From the NCBI RefSeq assembly GCF_900168265.1, contig NZ_FVZF01000001.1, positions 1-64,000 on the forward strand: a stretch of 64,000 nt of DNA, read 5' to 3'. Shown here piece by piece: positions 7,986 through 16,253 of the stretch (positions are counted from its first letter, which is position 1; every line of letters begins with the position of its first letter). The position numbers and the translations under genes are program-made. The notes beneath the pieces are model-generated. The model saw nothing but the letters and a program-made list of their open reading frames with translations. It was not told the DNA's origin and did no database searches. The DNA comes from Salegentibacter salarius (lineage in GTDB: Bacteria; Bacteroidota; Bacteroidia; Flavobacteriales; Flavobacteriaceae).

Positions 7986-9380
7986 TTATCCACGGGTAAG
8001 CCAACCTCTCTTACTTGCGGTAGCAATAGCGTAGGGAGTGATCCAGAATAGCCCAAAGGTATAAAGGATACTATAGGAATACGCCCAGAAAGATTCCGAT
8101 AAATTATATCGCTTCGCATAGAAAAGTACCGGGAAACTAGACCATATCAGAATACTGAGTAAGGTTGAACTTAAGAATAAAACTGGATCCATAGAGATGA
8201 AGAAAAGCATCATCAAGATTGTTGGATAACTCATCACTAATTTCAATACCTGGTTGATGAACAGAAGTCGAGATCCGGCTTTAGAGCTTTCCCTGAAATC
8301 TGTGAAAACATATTTCGCCATCGCAATATTCTCACGAACGTTACTTCTTCCCCACCTGATAAACATTTTATAGAGTCCGGTATATTTTTCGGGTACGTTG
8401 GTATAAGCGAAAGCATTTCTTTGAAAGAGTACGTGATACCCCTGTTTAAGAATCATATTAGTCATTGCACGATCTTCGCCGATATCTGAAGCCTTACCCA
8501 TAAAAGTCTGGTTAATCCATTCTTCCAGGCAGCCAAAGACAGCTTTTTTCCTGTAAGCCGCAAGCGCGCCAGGGGTACAAAGCACCGATTCCAGACTACT
8601 TTCCGCAGAACGAATAAATTCGAAACTAAGTACAAAGCTTACATCCAGCATCTTAGGCAGCATAGCCTTTTTCTCGTTGTTTAGCACACGAATATTTCCT
8701 GCTACAGCGCCGCATTTTTCGTTAACTACAAAAGGACTTACAAGGTTACGCAGTGTGTCTTTAGTAACCTCAGAATCACTATCTACGGTCACAAGAACTT
8801 CTCCGGTACTCAAATTGAATCCGCGGTAAAGCGCGTGTCTTTTTCCTTTGTTTTCTGGTTGCTGGTAGATGCTCAATTGATCGCCAAGCTCCTTTTTAGC
8901 CTTTAGCATCCAGTCCCAGGTGTCATCTTTACTTCCGTCATCTATTGCCAGAAGCTGTATTTTATGATTTGGGTAATCACTTGTAGCAAGGCTTTTAAGG
9001 GTTGCCCAAACCTGTTTTCCTTCATTGTAAGCTGGAACTATTACCGTACAGGTTGGTAACTCTTCATTGCTTACAGAATTAATTGGCTTATATCTAAGGT
9101 AGAGGTAAAGGTTATAGAAGAAGAATCCGGCTCTGAATAAAAGCAAAGAACCAGTAATTGCTAAAAATGCTAATTCCCAGGTTGAATCCAGGCCATTAAG
9201 ATTATAGCGGTTAAAATCACCCTGCAAGACATATACCAGGTATGCAGCGCCAAAAAGCAAAGCCAGGCTGCTTGCACGTACCAAAATTCCTCTTAGATCC
9301 CTGGACTTATTCCTTTGATTGTTAATAGAAGATTTTTCAGCAGAAGAAACTGATTGATTTGAAGCTATATTATTTTTCAT
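7986..9380 (-). CDS. Family 2 membrane glycosyltransferase (chitin/hyaluronan synthase-like)
   Basis: 464 residues. Two N-terminal membrane helices (about 30-50 and 66-92) precede a GT2 catalytic domain with PAYNEGKQV, IDDGSKDDTW, TVDSDSEV (nucleotide-sugar and metal binding), SDIGEDRAMTN (catalytic acid) and RWGRSN, standing for the (Q/R)xxRW acceptor motif. Three to four membrane helices close the protein. The layout matches processive beta-glycan synthases such as HasA, NodC and IcaA, which polymerise and push out GlcNAc-containing or related polymers. The substrate cannot be told from sequence. The gene stands alone between terminators, so the partner secretion genes are not here. The first 28 residues are polar and probably cytoplasmic. 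Confidence 0.85.
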   Translation of the reverse strand: MKNNIASNQSVSSAEKSSINNQRNKSRDLRGILVRASSLALLFGAAYLVYVLQGDFNRYNLNGLDSTWELAFLAITGSLLLFRAGFFFYNLYLYLRYKPINSVSNEELPTCTVIVPAYNEGKQVWATLKSLATSDYPNHKIQLLAIDDGSKDDTWDWMLKAKKELGDQLSIYQQPENKGKRHALYRGFNLSTGEVLVTVDSDSEVTKDTLRNLVSPFVVNEKCGAVAGNIRVLNNEKKAMLPKMLDVSFVLSFEFIRSAESSLESVLCTPGALAAYRKKAVFGCLEEWINQTFMGKASDIGEDRAMTNMILKQGYHVLFQRNAFAYTNVPEKYTGLYKMFIRWGRSNVRENIAMAKYVFTDFRESSKAGSRLLFINQVLKLVMSYPTILMMLFFISMDPVLFLSSTLLSILIWSSFPVLFYAKRYNLSESFWAYSYSILYTFGLFWITPYAIATASKRGWLTRG

Positions 9381-9617
9381 TTTAATTTCTATTTTAAATT
9401 TGATCTTAAAAGTTTAGGTTATTCCTTTAAGACTCCTATTTGGATAGCTTAGCAATCCACGTACCAACTAATTAAAATGCTTATAAAGAGACTTATTTTT
9501 AGAAGCTTCAGAAAAAAACTGTAGATTTTTTCTACATTAAGTTTTCAATTCTGCCCCATTCCCGGTTTTTAAGCGTAAAACCGTATTTCTTTTGGAGTTA
9601 TTTATGGCAAATTAAAA

Positions 9618-9645
9618 AAGGGTTCAACGCTAAAGTCAAACCCTT
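9618..9645 (-). terminator. Intrinsic terminator after the DUF4494 gene
   Basis: AACCCTT and AAGGGTT arms flank a 14-base loop. Read on the minus strand, a run of T follows the hairpin, placing it 33 bases beyond the DUF4494 stop. Confidence 0.65.
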
Positions 9646-9677
9646 CTATGATATTAAAATGAAATAGTTTGAAGTTC

Positions 9678-10202
9678 TTAAACTTCCTGGGCTTCTGTTT
9701 CTTCTGAAACTTCTTCCTTTTGAGTTTCATCTGAATCAAGAACATTAAATTTTTCTAATTGTTCTTCCTCACCGGTAAAATATGGGAATACATCCAGAAT
9801 TGGAGATTCTGTAATAGATGGAATATTATAATCGCCCATAGTTTCTTCCATCGCCGTGGTAGTATTCTCGAAAGCCTCTTTTACATCGTTGGCCTGAACA
9901 AGCAAGTAAATATTTGTCTTTTTTTCCTTTCCGCTTTCCTCATCCATAGCCACCAGGGAAACCTTTGATTTAAACCAACGATCGGAATTCTCAAAAGGAT
10001 GAACTTCTGAAAAATTCGCAACTTTTATATTCATTATTCTAAAGTCTTCACTAGTATAAGCTGTCATTTCCTTAGTGATTCTCGCTTCGGCTTCTGTGAA
10101 AGATACTGCATCAAGTAGGTAGGTATCTGTAGTCATTTTCTGCTCGCCTGTTTCGTGTGTTTTTTTGTATTTCACCTTACATTCAAACCAAGTTACGCTC
10201 AT
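9678..10202 (-). CDS. DUF4494 domain protein
   Basis: 174 residues from the ATG at 10202. The product starts MSVTWFECKVKYKKTHETGE and has the DUF4494 layout: two similar halves, each with an F-x-(S/C)-KV strand and a long beta hairpin (WFECKVKYKK near 5, WFKSKVSLVAMD near 72), each followed by an 'EA' helix (FTEAEARI; VKEAFENTT). The family is restricted to Bacteroidetes and has no known function. The frame extends upstream to 10256, adding 18 residues, but these are unlike the family, so the internal ATG is chosen. The last 25 residues are acidic and low in complexity. Monocistronic, with its own terminator. Confidence 0.85.
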   Translation of the reverse strand: MSVTWFECKVKYKKTHETGEQKMTTDTYLLDAVSFTEAEARITKEMTAYTSEDFRIMNIKVANFSEVHPFENSDRWFKSKVSLVAMDEESGKEKKTNIYLLVQANDVKEAFENTTTAMEETMGDYNIPSITESPILDVFPYFTGEEEQLEKFNVLDSDETQKEEVSEETEAQEV

Positions 10203-10425
10203 ATCTTTATTTTTTAGGGAGTCAAAAATAGGGTTTATAACGAGTCTCGAGGACAAAACAAGAGATAGATATTCACAATTTTCTACTTGCTACTTAACCA
10301 GATAATTAGTTTCAAAAAACAGGATTTTTATTCAATTAAAATTAAAATCTATAGTAATTATAAATGAATTTTTAATGTTTTCTTTTACTATCTTTATCGG
10401 GTTAATTATTAAATAATCAAAGATT

Positions 10426-10533
10426 ATGGCAAAAGAAAAATCACCCTCAAAAAACTCGGCCAGGAAGGAGCCGGTTTTGAGCTTAAAGGAAAAGCGCGCT
10501 GCGAAAGCCGCCAAGAAAAAGAACAGAACTTAA
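10426..10533 (+). CDS. 35-residue strongly basic protein
   Basis: ATG at 10426 to TAA at 10531. It starts MAKEKSPSKNSARKEP and ends in a Lys/Ala helix (KRAAKAAKKKNRT). About one third of residues are Lys or Arg, suggesting binding to nucleic acid or the ribosome. It is directly followed by a perfect terminator, and the codon use and charge pattern look selected rather than random. Function unknown. A reverse-strand frame over the same bases is a shadow. Confidence 0.7.
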   Translation: MAKEKSPSKNSARKEPVLSLKEKRAAKAAKKKNRT

Positions 10534-10550
10534 TGAATGTTTTAAATAAA

Positions 10551-10581
10551 AATCCCGCTAATTAGCGGGATTTTCTTTTTT
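10551..10581. terminator. Intrinsic terminator
   Basis: AATCCCGCTA and TTAGCGGGATT form a near-perfect GC-rich stem followed by TTCTTTTTT on the plus strand and A-rich sequence on the other side. It ends the small basic gene and lies at the 3' end of the convergent aldose epimerase gene. Confidence 0.9.
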
Positions 10582-11452
10582 AAGTGATATCAATTGTATA
10601 GGCCGCCTGAAAATCTTTCCCTGCTGCCAGTGTTTCAATTCCTTCTTTGGTTTTTAGGTTTTGATCTGTGCCTTCAACATCGGCAATTCCCAGCCAGGGT
10701 TCAATGCATACGTAAGGTGCTCCCGGTTTCGCCCAAATTCCCAGGTTTTTAAAATCTTTATATTCAACGCTTAAAATGCTACCTGAGTTTTTACTTTTTA
10801 GTACCACTTTTTTTGAGGGAATATTCTTGAAAATCAATGCGTCTTTGGCGAAAAGCTCTTTATGTAGTCTAATTTTATCTTCGTTGTCTAATATTCCTTC
10901 GGTGGTATCTCTAACCAGCCCTTCTTCGCTTAAAATGTAAGTTCTTAGATCCATTTTTCGATCAAACTCAAGATAATAATCTTCGTAAACTTCATTTTTG
11001 CTAATAGGAGCATTAAACGCAGGATGTCCACCTAATGAAAAATATAAAGGTTTATCGTCTAAATTAGAAATTTGATGATGTACAGTGAGCGATTTTTTAT
11101 TTAATTGGAAAGAAATTTCAAAACGGAATTTAAATGGATAGATCTTCAGAGTTTCTGCTGAATAATCCAATTGAAAAACCAATTTATCATCTGTTTTTTC
11201 TTTTAACCGAATATGTTCGTTATGCCTAACAAAACCGTGTTTAGGCATTTGGTATTCTTTATCTTCAAAAATGAATTTCCCTTCTTTTAAAACACCAATT
11301 ACCGGAAACAAATTAGGCGCCTGGCTTGCCCAGAATTCCGGGTTTCCCTGCCATAAATGTTCAATATCGGTTTCCAGGCTTTTAAGGCTGGATAATTCTG
11401 CGCCAATGGGATTTACTTTTATACTTAAGAATTCGTTCTGTAACTCGTGCAT
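10580..11452 (-). CDS. Aldose 1-epimerase family protein (LacX-like)
   Basis: 290 residues with the galactose-mutarotase beta-sandwich pattern: start IKVNPIGAELSSLKS, HLWQGNPEFW, LFPVIGVLKEG, the His loop GGHPAFN (near 139) and the Glu loop YVCIEPWLGIAD (near 248). In this superfamily the His acts as acid and the Glu as base in alpha/beta interconversion of aldoses. It is of the LacX/YeaD-like branch (about 290 residues), unlike the GalM copy at 23508. The exact sugar is not known. It starts 8 bases downstream of the helicase gene on the same strand, so the two are likely cotranscribed. Confidence 0.85.
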   Translation of the reverse strand: MHELQNEFLSIKVNPIGAELSSLKSLETDIEHLWQGNPEFWASQAPNLFPVIGVLKEGKFIFEDKEYQMPKHGFVRHNEHIRLKEKTDDKLVFQLDYSAETLKIYPFKFRFEISFQLNKKSLTVHHQISNLDDKPLYFSLGGHPAFNAPISKNEVYEDYYLEFDRKMDLRTYILSEEGLVRDTTEGILDNEDKIRLHKELFAKDALIFKNIPSKKVVLKSKNSGSILSVEYKDFKNLGIWAKPGAPYVCIEPWLGIADVEGTDQNLKTKEGIETLAAGKDFQAAYTIDIT

Positions 11453-11460
11453 CTCAAAAA

Positions 11461-12810
11461 TTATTTTTTCTTTCTTCTGTTCGCATTTTTATCCCCGCGA
11501 GTTTTTGGCTTTTTATACTTTTTGGCAATTTCCCTTCGGTAAGATCCACCCAGATTTTCTTTCCTGTTTTTTTCTTTTTTCTCGTGAAAAGCAGGGCCGG
11601 GAGCATTTTCGTCTTTATTCTTTCCCGGGTTATTGATTTCAAAAACCTTAGGTTGTTCTTCCGGAATTAATTCTGACGAAATTTCTATTTCCGCCGGTAA
11701 TTCTTCCTGCGGAACTTCCATTTTCATCAAAGCTTCAATTCTTTCAAGGTATTCCAATTCAGCTTCGGTAGTCATTAATATCGAATTCCCTTCTTTTTCG
11801 GCCCTTCCGGTACGGCCAATTCGGTGCATATAATTTTCAGGATATTTTGGAGTATCAAAATTGATCACGTGGCTTACCGATTCAATATCAAGTCCACGCG
11901 CCATCACATCGGTTGCAACTAAAATTCGGCAAAATCCGCTGCCAAATTGTTTGATACTACGTAAACGATAATTTTGGGTTTTATTGGAGTGAATTACCGT
12001 GCATTCATCCTGAAAATACTGCTCTAATTCCGCGTAGAGTCGGTCGGCCATTCTTTTATAAGCCACAAAGATCAAAACCTTTGAGTAGGTTTCCTTATCG
12101 GCTAAAATATGTCTTAACAAATTTACTTTAGTATAGAAATTTGGGATTCTATAACCGGTTTGTTTAATATTATCAAGAGGCGTTCCGCTGGCAGCTACAG
12201 AAATAGTTTGCGGACTTTTAAAATTAGCCTCGATTAGATTTTCAACATTTTCAGTGATTGTCGCAGAAAACATAATGTTTTGTCGGTTCTGCGGAAGCAA
12301 TTCAAAGATATTATTTATCTGAAATTTAAAACCCAGATCTAACATCACATCTACTTCATCTATCACTAATTTCTGAATTGATTTTAACTGAAGCGCGCGC
12401 CTAAGCACAAGATCATATAATCTTCCGGGAGTTGCTACTACAATATCCTGGCCCTGTAAAAGCGATTGATGTTGAGTATTCATATTTACGCCACCATAAA
12501 TACCGGCGATACGAACATTCATATAAGCGGTTAGTTTTTCAATTTCTTCAACTACCTGCACCACAAGTTCTCTGGTTGGCACCAAAACTAGTACCCGCGG
12601 ATTTTTTTGTTCCGAATATTTAAGCATTCGTAATATTGGAAGCATATAAGCAAAGGTTTTTCCGGTACCGGTTTGCGCGATTCCTACCATATCTTTCCCA
12701 GACATAATTGTAGAAAAAGATTCCTCTTGAATAGGTGTAGGCGTGTTAATGCCAATATCTTCCAGCGCGTTGCGCAGGGGAGTGGTAATATTTAAATCCT
12801 GAAAAGTCAC
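11461..12810 (-). CDS. DEAD-box family ATP-dependent RNA helicase with DEVD motif II
   Basis: 449 residues. Motifs in order: TPTPIQ (Q motif), AQTGTGKT (motif I, near 46), PTRELV (Ia), TPGRL (Ib), IDEVD (motif II, near 150, in place of DEAD), SATI (III), VLIFVAYKR (IV region), VATDVMARGLDI (V) and HRIGRTGR (VI). A basic tail (about 400-449, ending ANRRKKK) probably adds nonspecific RNA contact. Such helicases remodel rRNA or mRNA, for example in ribosome assembly or cold growth. The acidic residues needed for Mg-ATP (DE) are kept; only the third motif II residue differs (A to V). An aldose epimerase gene follows after 8 bases. Confidence 0.92.
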   Translation of the reverse strand: MTFQDLNITTPLRNALEDIGINTPTPIQEESFSTIMSGKDMVGIAQTGTGKTFAYMLPILRMLKYSEQKNPRVLVLVPTRELVVQVVEEIEKLTAYMNVRIAGIYGGVNMNTQHQSLLQGQDIVVATPGRLYDLVLRRALQLKSIQKLVIDEVDVMLDLGFKFQINNIFELLPQNRQNIMFSATITENVENLIEANFKSPQTISVAASGTPLDNIKQTGYRIPNFYTKVNLLRHILADKETYSKVLIFVAYKRMADRLYAELEQYFQDECTVIHSNKTQNYRLRSIKQFGSGFCRILVATDVMARGLDIESVSHVINFDTPKYPENYMHRIGRTGRAEKEGNSILMTTEAELEYLERIEALMKMEVPQEELPAEIEISSELIPEEQPKVFEINNPGKNKDENAPGPAFHEKKEKNRKENLGGSYRREIAKKYKKPKTRGDKNANRRKKK

Positions 12811-12956
12811 TAAATGAAGTTTTTATGAACTTGCAAAGTTAGTGAAACTCTAATTTAAAATTGCTCCTGGCAATTTTAAATTAGTTAGTTGAACTAATCC
12901 CGCCGCAGGGCGGTAAATAATTTTAACGATCCTGAATTAATTTATTCTTCAAAAAC

Positions 12957-13060
12957 CGTCATGCTGAACTTGTTTCAGCATCTAAGATGAATAAATGTAA
13001 AATTCAACTTAGGCGTCCGATAGAAATCGGAGCAGACTCTGAAACTAGTTCAGGGTGACG
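12957..13060. repeat. Dispersed palindromic repeat, family 1 (CGTCATCCTGAA type)
   Basis: The left arm starts CGTCATGCTGAACTTGTTTC and the right arm ends CTGAAACTAGTTCAGGGTGACG split across 13039-13060, so the ends are imperfect inverted copies. The centre is variable and includes CCGATAGAAATCGG. Related copies are at 30633, 35295, 47152, 49263 and 60651. Confidence 0.8.
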
Positions 13061-13139
13061 ATGAATTACAAACTAAGAAGAAATGAAAGTTCACAAGTTT
13101 TTCAATTCTATCAATAAGGAATCATTTCATTTATTTCGG

Positions 13140-13147
13140 TATTTTTG
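13140..13147 (+). promoter_or_regulatory. Putative -7 box TATTTTTG
   Basis: Matches the Bacteroidetes TAnnTTTG box, 16 bases before the start of the FMN reductase gene. No clear TTTG -33 box is seen at the usual distance. Confidence 0.35.
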
Positions 13148-13162
13148 ATAAAAATCATTTAG

Positions 13163-13711
13163 ATGAAAAAGATCTTAGCCTTTGCCGGTTCTAATAGTAG
13201 TACTTCCATTAATTTTCAGTTATTAACACACGTAGCCAATCGCATACAGGGGCACGAAGTGAAAATTCAGGATTTTACCCAGTATGAATTACCTATTTAT
13301 AGCGCCGATAGGGAAAAGGAAAGAGGTATTCCCGTAAGCGCTAAAATAATTAATAAGATCATCCACGAGCACGAGGCTTTGATAATTGCGGTAAATGAGC
13401 ATAATGGCAATGTTTCAGCTTACTTTAAAAATATAATCGACTGGCTTTCCCGATTAGACCGTAATTTCCTTGAAGGAAAAAAGATTTTATTGATCAGTAC
13501 TTCTTCCGGCAAGCGTGGAGCCGCATCAGCTTTAGAATATACTAAGGGAATTTTACCAAGATTTGGCGGCGAGATTATAGAAAGCTTTAGCTTACCTTCT
13601 TTTAATGATAATTTTAAAGACGGGAAGGTGCTAAACGAAGTGCTGGATATGGGTATAGAAGATGTGTTAACTACTTTTTCTCATCAATTGGAATCCGGTA
13701 ACTCAATTTAA
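13163..13711 (+). CDS. NAD(P)H-dependent FMN reductase family protein
   Basis: 182 residues of flavodoxin-like fold. The FMN phosphate loop is GSNSSTSINFQL (9-20), followed by LPIYSADRE and the flavin loop EHNGNVSAYFKNIIDWLSR (near 77-95); STSSGKRGAA (near 112) contributes to the isoalloxazine site. Members such as YieF/ChrR, ArsH and AzoR-like reductases move electrons from NAD(P)H to FMN and on to quinones or xenobiotics. The electron acceptor cannot be predicted. The 3' end overlaps the convergent fatty-acid hydroxylase gene by 4 bases. Confidence 0.88.
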   Translation: MKKILAFAGSNSSTSINFQLLTHVANRIQGHEVKIQDFTQYELPIYSADREKERGIPVSAKIINKIIHEHEALIIAVNEHNGNVSAYFKNIIDWLSRLDRNFLEGKKILLISTSSGKRGAASALEYTKGILPRFGGEIIESFSLPSFNDNFKDGKVLNEVLDMGIEDVLTTFSHQLESGNSI

Positions 13712-14688
13712 TTTGCTTTTTTCACTTTAGGGCTGAATTCTTCGTTGGCCTTTCCAATATTGCTTAATTCGGTTTCGGTTTTACCAGTGATTCCCATATC
13801 TGCTTTATGCTTGTCAACGGGGCTTCCGAATAAAATAAGCCAGGCTTCTTTTAATGATTTTGCCTTCCAGATATCTTTCCCAACTTCAATCCATTCGTGG
13901 AAAACGAGGAAAAAAGGATTGTAGGAGTTTACCGGTTTGGTGATTCCATAACGGGGTTTTTCATCTTCTTCCTGGAAAGTTCCAAAAATGCGATCCCAGA
14001 ATATAAAAGTAGAGCCATAATTTTTATCCAGATATCTTTCATTTACCGAATGGTGTACCCGGTGATGCGATGGCGTAGTAAAGATATACTCGATTGGTCG
14101 CGGTAATTTTTTTATTAATTCGGTATGTATCCAAAATTGATAAAGCACTTCCAGTTGATGCACAATAAAGAATACTAAAGGATGAAAGCCCAACAAAACT
14201 ACCGGTAAAAAGAAGATGATCTTTAAATTCTGTGTCCAGGATAATCTAAAAGAAGTTGATAAATTATAATGTTCAGAAGAATGATGAACCACGTGTGTAG
14301 ACCACCAAAAACGTTGTTCGTGGGCAAATCTATGTGCCCAATACCTGCTAAAATCCAATAATATTAAACACAAAACATAAGACCACCAGGTATGTGGTAT
14401 TTTAAACGGCGCCAGATTGAAAAAGAAAAGGAAAACCATAAAGACTCCTATCTTCATAAACCCGTTTAGGATTAAATTACCAATACCGATAGCTGTAGAC
14501 GCTAGAAAATCTTTACCCGAATAAAGGTTTTTGTATTTTTTTCTTCCTATTAAAAATTCAAGTAAGACAAAAAAGAACATTAGCGGAGCTACAACCCAGA
14601 TAACGGTAGTGAAATCAAGGTTTTCTATATCGGCTAATGTAAGTTTTTCAGTATCTGTAAACATTGGTAATATTTGGCTCTTAATCAT
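13708..14688 (-). CDS. Sterol desaturase / fatty acid hydroxylase family membrane protein
   Basis: 326 residues, with hydrophobic helices near 27-47, 60-85, 88-110 and 150-175. The di-iron histidine clusters are HRFAHEQ, STHVVHHSSEHYN, HTEL and SHHRVHHSVNERYLDKNYG, in the order and spacing of the family. These integral membrane oxygenases hydroxylate or desaturate lipids; in Flavobacteria they often act on fatty acids or carotenoids. The substrate is unknown. The last 40 residues are charged and cytoplasmic. Its stop overlaps the end of the neighbouring gene on the other strand. Confidence 0.88.
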   Translation of the reverse strand: MIKSQILPMFTDTEKLTLADIENLDFTTVIWVVAPLMFFFVLLEFLIGRKKYKNLYSGKDFLASTAIGIGNLILNGFMKIGVFMVFLFFFNLAPFKIPHTWWSYVLCLILLDFSRYWAHRFAHEQRFWWSTHVVHHSSEHYNLSTSFRLSWTQNLKIIFFLPVVLLGFHPLVFFIVHQLEVLYQFWIHTELIKKLPRPIEYIFTTPSHHRVHHSVNERYLDKNYGSTFIFWDRIFGTFQEEDEKPRYGITKPVNSYNPFFLVFHEWIEVGKDIWKAKSLKEAWLILFGSPVDKHKADMGITGKTETELSNIGKANEEFSPKVKKAN

Positions 14689-14849
14689 AAAATGGCGCAG
14701 AAAAGCGCATGTTGTATAATTAAGATTTTTTTCTCAGAAATACAAGAAGCATCACCACCTAATTTCTCCAAATTTTGAAAATCCCGATTTAAAGGGTTTT
14801 CGAGATAAATTGCAGAAGAATTAAAATAGGCGCTACGTCAAATTGTTTT

Positions 14850-14857
14850 TACCTTTG
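14850..14857 (+). promoter_or_regulatory. Putative -7 box TACCTTTG upstream of pabB
   Basis: Exact TAnnTTTG match ending 20 bases before the GTG start of pabB, implying a leader of only about 12-15 bases. The -33 region is A/T rich without an obvious TTTG. Confidence 0.45.
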
Positions 14858-14877
14858 CGCTCCAAATTACAAGCAAG

Positions 14878-16182
14878 GTGCGCACAAAAATTACTTATAC
14901 TTTAAAGGAGCAATTGAAATTCAAACAGCAACTCTTGCAATGGAGTAAGCAGTTTGAAGAAATTGCCTGGCTGGACAGCAATAATTATCACCAGGATTAC
15001 GGCGAATTTGATGCTTTACTTGCTGTGGGTGCATTTACCGCTATAAAAACCGATTACCACCAGGCTTTTGCCAAGCTGCAAGAGTATCAGCAAACTACCA
15101 AAGACTGGATTTTCGGCTATCTTTCTTATGATCTTAAAAATGATGTAGAAAGACTTTCTTCTAAAAACCACGACGGATTGGACTTCCCGGATCTCTATTT
15201 TTTTCAGCCACAAAAACTATTCTTGCTCAAGGGAGACCAGTTGGAAATGCATTATTTAAATATGCTGGATGATGAAATTGAGGAAGATTTTACCGAGATT
15301 TCAAATCTGCCAATAAACCAGATTGAGACCAGACAACTGGAAACCGAAAACTCGAAATCAAAAATACAAGCCCGAATCTCTAAGGAAGAATACCTTCAAA
15401 AAGTCGGAAAAATGCTCGCTTATATTCAGCGTGGTGATATTTATGAAGCAAATTTCTGCCAGGAATTTTTTGCTGAAAATAGAGAGATTGAGCCTTTTAA
15501 AGTTTTTCAGGATCTTAATGAACTCTCGGGCCCTCCGTTTGCGACTTTTCTCAAACTGGAAGAACATTATTTACTTTCGGCTTCACCGGAGCGATATTTA
15601 AAAAAATCTGGGGTAAAATTAATTTCCCAGCCTATAAAGGGAACAGCCAGGCGCTCGCAAAATCCAGAAGAAGATCTTGAAATTGCGGAGGAGCTTTCTA
15701 ATGACCCGAAGGAGCAATCTGAAAACGTGATGATTGTAGACCTGGTGAGAAACGATCTTTCTAAAATTGCGAAAAAGGCCAGTGTGAATGTAGATGAACT
15801 TTGCAAGGTTTATTCCTTTAAACAAGTGCATCAAATGATTTCTACAATTTCTGCTGAACTTGATGACGGCATTCCGCCGGTAGAAGCTTTACGGGCAACA
15901 TTTCCTATGGGAAGTATGACGGGTGCGCCAAAGATTTCAGCAATGAAAATTATCGAAGAACTGGAAGAAACAAAACGCGGACTCTACAGTGGCGCCGTAG
16001 GTTATTTTACTCCAAACGGCGATTTCGATTTTAATGTGGTTATACGCAGTATTTTATATAATTCGGCTAAAAAACATGTGTCTTTTTCAGTAGGCGGGGC
16101 AATTACTGCCGGTTCTAAACCAGAGAAAGAATATGAAGAATGCCTGCTAAAGGCAGCCGCAATGCGGCAGGCTTTAAAATAA
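14878..16182 (+). CDS. pabB: Aminodeoxychorismate synthase component I
   Basis: 434 residues from a GTG start preceded by AAGCAAG. The enzyme converts chorismate and ammonia (from PabA) to 4-amino-4-deoxychorismate, the step toward p-aminobenzoate and folate. The chorismate-binding domain (about 165-430) shows GDIYEANFCQEF, ASPERYL, the motif QPIKGTARR (Lys near 254), NVMIVDLVRNDL, FPMGSMTGAPKISAM and SFSVGGAITAGSKPEKEYEE. PIKGT marks PabB; anthranilate synthase TrpE has PIAGT here. The N-terminal 150 residues are the weakly conserved companion domain. No PabA is fused. tilS follows after 71 bases on the same strand. Confidence 0.92.
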   Translation: MRTKITYTLKEQLKFKQQLLQWSKQFEEIAWLDSNNYHQDYGEFDALLAVGAFTAIKTDYHQAFAKLQEYQQTTKDWIFGYLSYDLKNDVERLSSKNHDGLDFPDLYFFQPQKLFLLKGDQLEMHYLNMLDDEIEEDFTEISNLPINQIETRQLETENSKSKIQARISKEEYLQKVGKMLAYIQRGDIYEANFCQEFFAENREIEPFKVFQDLNELSGPPFATFLKLEEHYLLSASPERYLKKSGVKLISQPIKGTARRSQNPEEDLEIAEELSNDPKEQSENVMIVDLVRNDLSKIAKKASVNVDELCKVYSFKQVHQMISTISAELDDGIPPVEALRATFPMGSMTGAPKISAMKIIEELEETKRGLYSGAVGYFTPNGDFDFNVVIRSILYNSAKKHVSFSVGGAITAGSKPEKEYEECLLKAAAMRQALK

Positions 16183-16238
16183 TTTTTTCGGATTAAAATT
16201 TCGCAAACTGCCAACTGAAACACTGCCAACTGTTTTCG

Positions 16239-16246
16239 TATCTTTG
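16239..16246 (+). promoter_or_regulatory. Putative -7 box TATCTTTG at the tilS start
   Basis: Exact TAnnTTTG match only 7 bases before the tilS ATG. If used, transcription would begin at or next to the start codon, giving a leaderless message. The alternative is cotranscription from pabB. The upstream bases contain a doubled CTGCCAACTG. Confidence 0.35.
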
Positions 16247-16253
16247 GTTTTCT

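Larger units (their letters stand above)
12811..13162. other. Divergent intergenic region with a palindromic repeat
   Basis: 352 bases between the helicase start and the FMN reductase start. It holds the repeat at 12957-13060, a small GC hairpin around 12899-12914 (CCGCC/GGCGG) and a promoter-like box at 13140. I see no coding frame of note. Confidence 0.7.

Noticed and set aside
10332-10514. Reverse-strand frame over the small basic gene
   Set aside because: The plus-strand frame has a proper start, a selected-looking Lys/Ala composition and a terminator; the reverse frame has none.
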